NCBI GenBank assembly: GCA_009760855.2
Contig: WPIO01000267.1
Location: 62,501-126,500 of the forward strand
DNA: 64,000 bases
Direction: 5' to 3'
Origin: Cristatella mucedo
Lineage: Eukaryota > Bryozoa > Phylactolaemata > Cristatellidae
Positions 56,815-64,000 of this stretch are shown piece by piece (position 1 is the first letter of the stretch; the number at the start of each line of letters is the position of its first letter). The position numbers were made by a program, and so were the translations under genes. The notes below the pieces were generated by a model. It saw nothing but the letters and a program-made list of their open reading frames with translations, searched no databases and was not told the origin of the DNA.

Positions 56815-57090
56815 CCCGTGCGAGCCATCGCAAGGCCAGCTGGCTTGCTGCAAAGACAAGCTGACATTTGTCCCCATTTCTAAATGTTTTCACTTCCAAA
56901 AGCTAACTGTACTTGCATGCCGAACCTATGCATGGCATGCCTAACCGTGTTATTCTTGTTGTTTGTTGAGCATGCTCCCATCCACTCATTCGATTTTACT
57001 CCCATTGCAAGTGTAGGTATGTAGTCAGAGATTGAATTCTACAAGGTCGCTACATGAAATGTATTATCATTAATATTAGGATTACCAGGA
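56815..57090 (+). mobile_element. Old LINE 3' end (empty-site paralogue)
   Basis: It contains CTTGCATGCCGAACC, a CATGCCTAACCGTG stretch and a 3' end GATTGAATTCTACAAGGTCG with an ATT-type tail. It parallels 58,318-59,905, including flanking sequence, but without the LTR. Confidence 0.5.
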
Positions 57091-57394
57091 AAGAAGATCA
57101 ATCCAATTAGACACAGGCTGAGTATCGCATTGCATTTGCTCGATTAGGCTCAATATGCTTCCACCCATCAAAGCAAGACTCGTGATGGCAGCATTCACAT
57201 TTGCGGCCCGAGTTTCACTCTATTCAGAACCGTATGCTATAAGTACTTGCAAGTGGGAAAAACTAGTAGCTTGGCCAGCCACGTGGATCAACCTGGCTGG
57301 ATTGCATTACTGCAGCTTATTCTGGAAACACAAATAACCTATTTTAGCTCAAGCTTTCCAGCTTAAGCCGACAAATACTAGCTTAGTCCTCTCT

Positions 57395-57545
57395 GCTTGC
57401 GTAAAAATTGTTCCATGTGCTGCTGCTTCAGGAAAGGCTGAGGTGCTTGAGTGAATCATTGCAGGCAGAGGCTTTAACTTTCAGTCTTCAACTATTCAAT
57501 GTGACTGAATAACTGTGACGATTTTTTCAAAGAAATCGGCAGCTT
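57395..57545 (+). pseudogene. Exon-like segment (copy B, broken)
   Basis: The frame reads CAAASGKAEVLE, a TGA, then IIAGRGFNFQSSTIQCD, a TGA, and ITVTIFSK. It matches copy A codon by codon with Cys positions replaced by stops. An L2-like LINE begins right behind it. Confidence 0.5.
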
Positions 57546-58165
57546 GGCTTGTCTGTCGTGAGCGTCGCAGGTGCCACATTACTCCACTTCTCGCCGACCT
57601 GCACTGGCTACCAGTCAAGCAACAGATTGGCTTTAAGGTTTTGTCGCTCACCTTTAGGTCCCTACATTCTATGGCTACAGCCTATCTATCAGATATACCA
57701 CCCCATCAGGCCAAGCATCGTACCACCCGCTTTTCCGAATCCAATAGTCTACAAATACCTCGTACAAACCCTAAATCCATTGGAGACCGTGCATTTAGTT
57801 CGTATGCTCCCTAAGCGTGGAACTCCCTCCCGACCTGTGTCGGAGCATCCCCTGACCTGACAACATTTAAAAGGAACCTAAAAAAACACCTATTTAGGAC
57901 AGCATTTAGTGGGTCTCTGTGATTCGTCCTTGATGTGCTTATGTGTGCTGACAATGTGCATGCTGCCACTAACTACACTTGCATGCTGACCCTGTGCATG
58001 TCACCACTAGCATTATTATTCATCTCTTTTGTTTTACAAGCATGATTTTGCTTACCATTCAATTTCTTTTCACTTTACAACAAATGTTAAGCACCTAGAG
58101 AGAGATTAAGTTCTCTGAGGGCGCCTAATCAACTGCATTATTAGTATCTTATTATTATTATTAAA
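57530..58165 (+). mobile_element. 5'-truncated L2-like LINE
   Basis: The frame starts at SAAWLVCRERRRCHITPLL and continues with LHWLPVKQQIGFKVLSL and DRAFSSYAP, then a TAA in place of Lys. The 3' untranslated end contains AATGTTAAGCACCTAGAGAG and an ATT repeat at about 58,138-58,163. Confidence 0.9.
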
Positions 58166-58317
58166 GAAAAGTAACGAAAAAACAAGCAAGGTTTTGGTAC
58201 CACTGGGGTACAGGAGTTGCTGCAGCCCAGCTTACAGTCACACCAAATCCCAGCTCGTAAACGATCGATAGGCCTGTAATTCAAGTGCCAGGTGAAAGTG
58301 GCCGGCCTTTACTAATG

Positions 58318-58632
58318 TCTGCCTTAGTCCTTGGCTGGTGGTTAAAGCTCAAGTAGTTAGCTGGATTATTATATCCATGTACAGGCTGGTGCTGTGCATT
58401 TGAGCAAGCGACTGGAAGGCCGGCTAGCTTTTACAGGCTTCCAACCACAGTATGCTGATATGTGTCCAATTGTTGAATTTTTTTCAGTTGCAGAAGCTGA
58501 GAGTACTTGCATGGTGACCCTGTTGACGTAGTGCCAGACCATGTCTTTTGTGTTATTTGTGTAAGCTGATCATTCGAACTTGATAATCTTCGAGCTAATC
58601 ATTCGATCTTGTTTCCGTTGCAAATGCAAAGT
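58318..58632 (+). mobile_element. Old LINE 3' part, left of LTR
   Basis: This is similar to 56,815-57,010. It ends at GCAAATGCAAAGT, where the LTR begins. The continuation, ATTTAGAAATAAATTGAATT, lies at 59,844 onward. Confidence 0.5.
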
Positions 58633-59839
58633 TGTAACGCCGAAGGCTCGGCGGGTAAGCTTGACCTGCCGCTTACCTAGCGGCGTAACCTAGCGCCTAC
58701 TGCCGTTCGGTGAGTGCCTATGCACAATAAGCTGGCCGCCACAAAACGAATCCTTCTGGCGGTGACTTGCTTATCGTTACCAGAGGGCGTCGTGAGTTCG
58801 CGGCGTTAATTGGAAAGCGAAACACACGAATTGGGATTTTACTGAACTTTATTCGCAAGCGCACAAAATCTCTGCGCGTCTAGTTCAGCTTTATCTCCAC
58901 ACTCCTCGCACGTTCTCAACAGCATTAACACTCTAGCCGAGGGAATATTTCTCCACACTGAGCACGAACCAGAAGCTTAACCCTAACCGGAGAACTAGAA
59001 CTCGGTTTCCACCAGTGCGGCAGGAATACTACACGCACGCCACCTCAAGCACTCTTGCAGAGGGAATACTTCTCCACACTGAGTTCTAACCGGAGCCTAA
59101 ACCCTAACCGGAGAACTAGAGCTCCACACGTTCCAACTACGTCCAGCTCCCACCGGCCAATCCCTATGCCGAGACCGCGTGCTAGCTCGAACACACAAAA
59201 CACAAAAGTAACACAAAATGCCAGCTCGAGCGCGATACGACCGTATTCGGTGGAGTCCACTGAATCATCCTAGCCCAGTCTTGTCCTGTTCCTTCCATCG
59301 GCGGCGGACAGCCAGCCCTCCTCCCTCGCTTTCAGAAAAAAACGAGTTCCGACGGCGTCGAAGCACGGAGCTGGACCAAAGACACACGACCAAAACAACC
59401 GAAGACAAAAGATCAAGAGCGAGCGTCGCTCGACTCTTAAATACCTAGCTGAGACAATGAGGCAAGAGCTTAGTGGTATTGGGCCCGACACCGTGGCTCA
59501 TTACAGTAAGGAACAAATACCGGCACTAGGCCACTGGAATGTCCCCTCTGTCCTGCTTGAATAGCGAATGGGTTCCAGACGATTCTATTTGGACAGAGTG
59601 ATGGCGGAGGTTGACAGGCCAGCCAACACCTATCAGCAGCTTCCGTGGGTATCGGACCAATACTAAAACCGAATCGCCACCGCTCGTCTCAGAGCTTCCT
59701 GGCTTGCTCTTAAGAGCTTCCTCTCTAACCGCACTGATGCTCCTCTCTGGCTCACTGCTCCAGGACAAAGTAGTCATAGCCCGCCTCCGAACAGCTCTTG
59801 TTCGCACTTAAAGTCAGCCAAGGCCAGCAGGGCGCTACA
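58633..59839 (+). mobile_element. Solo LTR
   Basis: It begins TGTAACGCCGAAGG and ends GGGCGCTACA, so the ends are inverted (TGTARCGCC / GGCGYTACA) and fit TG...CA. AAGT flanks both sides (58,629-58,632 and 59,840-59,843). It is GC-rich and CpG-rich compared with its surroundings. A unit of about 60 bp (TTCTCCACACTGAG... ACCCTAACCGGAGAACTAGA) is repeated inside. No internal retroelement genes are present, so the element recombined to a single LTR. The strand is assigned only by convention. Confidence 0.75.
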
Positions 59840-59959
59840 AAGTATTTAGAAATAAATTGAATTAACTGAGGGTGCTATAGCAAATTTATTGTTACTAATA
59901 TTTAGATTACCAATTAAGAGGCCTAGCTCAATCAAACACAGGCATAGAGGTAGGCCTAC

Positions 59960-60560
59960 ATACATACTTTACGTCTACCTTCTGCTAACGAGCCGCAGCA
60001 GGTGGAAGCCATATTTCGAGCCGATCTTTTTATCTCTCACTACGGTGACAATGCAGATGGCAGCTGTTGCACAGCTGCAGTTAGTTCGGTCAGCCTAGCA
60101 ATGCAGCAGCGCAGGACCGTGTTCTGCCTGAGCAGCCCCATCTTCACAGCCACTCTACTGCCGCGATATGTGAGTTTACTCGGCTAAATGTTACCTGCCT
60201 CTGCTAAGGTTCGTTTTTTAACGGGCAGTTTGTAGCTTGCGAAACAACAGTCACCATGCCTTTTGAAGTGCGTCTTTTCGTTTAAGTTTTGAAACTGGAA
60301 TACTAGAAGCCATTTCTTAGCCTCGTGATCGTGGATCACCGTCACGTGGTCCTGAAGCAGTCACCTGTCGTTTTTCAAGGATCTTTTGAAAATTGTTTTG
60401 ATTTGGCGACGACTCTTCTATTGCACCTGCTGCTGCCTTTGCACCACACTTAAAAGCTGAGTTTGCTCTAGTGACTCACAAGCAAAGTTTTGGTCTCAAT
60501 GAAGCACTGAAAGTGGTCACTAGGGTACTTTCATGTCCATCAAGTATCAAGCACTTGCTT
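59960..60560 (-). repeat. Inverted outlier of the 43-53 kb repeat family
   Basis: On the plus strand, CACTACGGTGAC and GAGCAGCCCCATCTTCACAG match the minus strand of 51,600-52,010, where GAGCAGCC is GTTAGCATCC-like and CCCCATCTTCTCAGCCACTC is shared. Confidence 0.55.
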
Positions 60561-60572
60561 TAAAATGAATCC

Positions 60573-60732
60573 TAGCTAATTAAACGGCCTCTTTTTGTAT
60601 AGCGACAGTAGAGCCTTTACGGCTATCACCACCGCTTGCAGTGACGATAACCACAGGAATCGAACCCACGACCTTGGTCCCGAGGTCGTGAAAGCAACTG
60701 CCTTACCTAGTGTGCCAACACGGCTCACCAGC
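60573..60732 (-). mobile_element. tRNA-derived SINE
   Basis: On the minus strand it has TTGGCACACTAGGTAAGG, the hairpin CACGACCTCGG, a perfect B box GGTTCGATTCC, the body GTGATAGCCGTAAAGGCT and the end AGAGGCCGTTTAATTAG. It is the best-preserved copy of this family in the window. Confidence 0.8.
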
Positions 60733-60949
60733 TTGTTTAATTCATAGAGTTCGTATGGTTTTTGTCTACTTAAAATTGCTTTGTTATTTTGCCCATGTAC
60801 ACAAATCAAGATGTGCTGTAGCCAGGTAACAATAATCCTTCTGTCCGAAGTCGATCAACTTTTATTGATTTCAAAAGCTTATTGTTTTTCTTGCAAGCTA
60901 ACTTGGCAGAAGCCAATTTATCGACTCTCTTTCGACTGCTGCAGTGATC

Positions 60950-61475
60950 TAAATACATATAAATATAAATATAATAATTCAGTTGATAAAGCACCCTCAG
61001 AGAACTTAATCTCTCTCTAGGTGCTTTACATTTGCTGTAAAGTGAAATTCAATGGAATGGTAAGTAAAATCTTCACACGCAGGTCGGAAGGGAGTTTCAG
61101 GCTTTGGGAGCATATGAACTAAATGCACGGTCTCTAAAGGATTTAAGGTTTGTATGAGGTATTTCTAGACTGTCGGATTCCGAAAAGCGGGCGGTACGAC
61201 GCTTGGCCTGATAGGGTTGTATATCTGACAGATAGGCTGGAGCCATAGAATGAAGGGACCTAAAAGTGAGCGACAAAACCTTGAAGTCAATCCGTTGCTT
61301 GACTGGTAGCCAGTGCAGGTCTGCGAGAAGTGGAGTAATGTGGCAACTGCGATGCTCACGACACACAAGCCTAGCTGCAGAGTTTTGCACCAACTGCAAT
61401 CGCCTAATCGCACATGCTGGTAGGCCAGAAAGCAGTGAGTTGCAGAAGTCGAGACGGGCTGTCATCGCAGCAAGA
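60950..61475 (-). mobile_element. 5'-truncated L2-like LINE
   Basis: The minus frame reads TARLDFCNSLLSGLPACAIR, LQLVQNSAARLVCREHRSC and FRDRAFSSYAPKA, with no stop over about 130 codons. The 3' part is shortened and ends in ACTTAATCTC/GAGATTAAGT and an AT-rich tail near 60,955. It is the least decayed coding piece of this LINE family here. Confidence 0.9.
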
Positions 61476-62924
61476 TTGGCCTTCTGCATTTCGGCCTGAA
61501 TCTTCGAGTCGGTGGAGCTAAGTTTAGAGGCGGCAAGATTCTTCGTGAAGCCGCATCAATCGCTTCCGTGCACGGCACTGCTGCATCGGCCTATGCTGCT
61601 TACGGTTGTGATGCTAGCTCATTGAGTGAGCAGCCATCATGCGACAAAGCCAATGGAGAAGCATACAGGAACAAGATCATCAGCGAGGCTGCTCCGAGAG
61701 CTGAAGAGGCAGTTTCCGTCAGGCTCCATCTTTGGAGACGTGTAGAGATAGAAGAGTTAAAGACATAAAACCAATACAGCTTTCTATGTCCTCGAATAGC
61801 AGGTTGCCAATCGTTTCCCGATAATAAACCGGAAGTTTATTTGACGGTGGGTTACAAGCCTTCGATGTTTCTGTCAAAGTTTTGACCTCGTAGACAGGAT
61901 CCAGACTTTGGCTGCCACATGACATCATAGAGACGGCATCATCACCAAACAAGCTACAGAGTGAGCCTACTCAAGAATCGTGATGCAAGCACGCATAACG
62001 TAACCTTAAGTCTGTGTCGTGGTTTCCTAAAAGCCCGTACTAAAATAGCCGTGATTTATGGATGTACGTGACCCTTGAAGAACTCAGCCATAAGAACAAT
62101 CGACCTGCAACCTTGCATGCAACCAAAGCACAGCATGCTTCTCTGACAAGCAGGATTAGTGGCCACTGGAGTTACAGGTAAACGTTCGTGGGTCAAGCAA
62201 GTAAGGTGGAAGAGAAAGTACTAGCCATTCCAACCTCATTGACCATGTCTTGGCCACTGCTGACGAGAGAGCACTGCTGACGACATGCCCTCCCAAGTTG
62301 CTTGGTCACATCACAGACAATGGAAGACACGCAGGGGTTCATCTTTCTACAGCTGACCATATGGCAACGAGGCCACCTCTTCAAGGCTAGGCAACTTGTT
62401 TAGCTGATTCAATAGCTTATATGACCAATACCCGGTTTTTGTACCACCCTGCTCCTAATCAGGCAGGTCCAGTCACCGGAAACTGTTGACCTGCGCTTGA
62501 CTTGACCCTCATCTTTGCATAGAGTCTTCATTTGAGGCCGCCCTTTCACAGGAGCAATACTGATTAGCCATGACAGCGGGCTTGTAACTACAGCCTTATG
62601 CGAATATGCTAGGCTTTGTCAAGGTCGACTGCCGTATTAGAGAGAGTGACTTCAGCTTTAATACCTTGCAACGTGTGCTTCTCTCAAAGTACTGCAGTGA
62701 TGCACAACCCACCATAAGGCAAAGGCAGCTTAAGGTAAAGGCAGGCTAAATTGTCCACCGTTCTGGATAGTGGTAAGCTAGATCAACCTGTCGTGATAGC
62801 AATCCAGCAGCTTAATCTCAAAACCCGAATCATGTATTTTAGCTACAGATTTATAGCTTGAGACGACACTTACAAGTTTCGTTTTTTCAATGTTTGCAAA
62901 AACTCTTTCCATGTAGAGATATGT

Positions 62925-63045
62925 GGTGCCTTTTCAAGAGTGGCTGTGGTGCTTGAATGCATCACTGCTGGGATGGGTTTTAACTTTCAGTTTCGTATTA
63001 CTCAAGAGGACTGAAGAACTGTGACGATTTACATGATTTGCTTTG
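62925..63045 (+). pseudogene. Exon-like segment (copy C, broken)
   Basis: The frame reads ICGAFSRVAVVLECITAGMG and then FNFQFRITQED, a TGA, and RTVTIY. It matches copies A and B. Confidence 0.5.
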
Positions 63046-63084
63046 TAGCTTTAAGCTATCTACTCATCTTTAGCTCCACCCAAA

Positions 63085-64000
63085 GCTTTCTATCCCACGT
63101 TTGCTATTGCCTGTGTAGCCCTAGATCCCTTAGCCTAGCTGTGTAGTACCAGCCCATGATTCCCTGCTGTGTAGCACCATCACTTGATGCCTAGCTGTTC
63201 GAACTGCCCTCGATGCCTGGCTGTGTAGGGCCAGCTCCCTGTGCTCTGCTGCGTAAGGCAAACTCTTTATACCTGGCTGTCTAAGGTCCAGCTTTGTATG
63301 CCTAGCTGTGTAGGGCAATGTTTCCCAAGCCAAGCTATGTAGGCTTAGATCTCTATGTCTAGCTGCGTAGCCACGGACCTCTACGCCTGACTGTGTAGCC
63401 CAAGGTCTCTACACGGAGCTGTGTAACCCAAGATATTTAGGCATTAGCTGGGTCGGGCAACCTTTCAACAGCTGTCTGCTTTGGGCCTGCTCTTCATACC
63501 TGGCTGTTGATGGCCAGCTCTCTATGCTTAGTTGTGTAGGGTGCGCTCTCTATGAATAGCTGCTAAGGGCAAGCTCTCTATGCTTGGTTGTGTAATGCTC
63601 AGGTCTATATGCATAGCTTAGAAGAATCAGATCTACTCCTAGATGTGTAGTGCCAGATGTGTACTCCAAGCTGTGTAGTGCCAGATGACTTTGCCTAGCT
63701 GTGTAGTACGACATCTCTTGGCTTAGCTGTGTAGTGGCACATCTCTTCACCTAGCTGAGCAGTGATACGTCTCTTCGCCTAGCTGTGTAGAGCCAGATCT
63801 AAAGATCTAGCTGTGTAGAGCCAGGAATGGAGATCTAGCACCAAACAGCCAGGAATGGAGATATGGTGCCACACAGCTAGGGATAACTCTGGTTAGCATG
63901 GGGTGGAAATCTGCTGCAACACAGCTAGGTGTAGAGATTTCCTGCTACACAGCTAGGCGTATAGATCTACTGCTACACAGCTAGATGTAGAGATCTACTG
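63085..64000. repeat. CTAGCTGTGTAG minisatellite with orientation switch
   Basis: Imperfect units of about 30-40 bp carry CTAGCTGTGTAG followed by variable text. From about 63,840 onward the same core appears only as CTACACAGCTAG, so the array changes orientation there. It runs off the window end. Confidence 0.85.

Overview
The window looks like metazoan (probably invertebrate) genomic DNA. It holds several L2/CR1-like LINE copies ending in ATT repeats, tRNA-derived SINEs, a solo LTR and many satellites, and I could not delimit a complete host gene. I cannot name the species. Set into this moderately GC host DNA are two strongly AT-rich blocks that carry a degraded virus of the Polinton/Maverick-adintovirus type, a double-jelly-roll capsid virus with protein-primed-type DNA polymerase B.

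Provirus copy 1 (about 2,102-21,329) keeps a nearly complete gene set. In order it has an HNH-AP2 nuclease, a YqaJ-type exonuclease, the major capsid protein, a Lys-rich coiled-coil protein, two penton-like minor capsid proteins, an unknown protein, the packaging ATPase, a zinc-ribbon protein, an adenain-like protease, an unknown protein, a parvovirus-type phospholipase A2, two more HNH genes (one with AP2), a membrane-segment protein, fibre-like genes, a block of small unknown genes and PolB. Almost all are pseudogenes, with in-frame TAA, TAG and TGA codons and frameshifts. The frames can still be followed, and one 154-codon gene (14,864-15,328) is fully open. An L2-like LINE and a SINE tail have inserted into the provirus. 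No integrase is visible.

Provirus copy 2 (about 29,057-37,160) is a diverged second copy of the fibre-to-PolB half only. Its left edge abuts a GTGAGCC minisatellite. It keeps extra fibre genes that are deleted in copy 1 and lacks one small gene that copy 1 has. In both copies recognisable homology stops at the outer edge of a conserved, imperfect palindrome of about 180 bp lying just upstream of PolB. This looks like a hairpin-type genome end. Most virion genes in both copies start directly after a TATATAGAA-like box, whereas PolB and the exonuclease do not, which suggests separate late and early promoters.

The LINE fragment left of copy 1 stops at the same codon at which the LINE at 23.79 kb starts, and both edges carry CCCAGT. 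A single LINE was therefore probably split by an insertion of about 21.7 kb.

From 37 kb onward there is repeat-rich host DNA. It contains a degenerate satellite of about 165 bp, several LINE and SINE remnants, a complex array of related units (about 43-53 kb) with an inverted outlier at 60 kb, a 1.3 kb polypurine tract, three related exon-like segments, a solo LTR of about 1.2 kb with a short target duplication inside an older LINE tail, and a terminal minisatellite that changes orientation near 63.84 kb.
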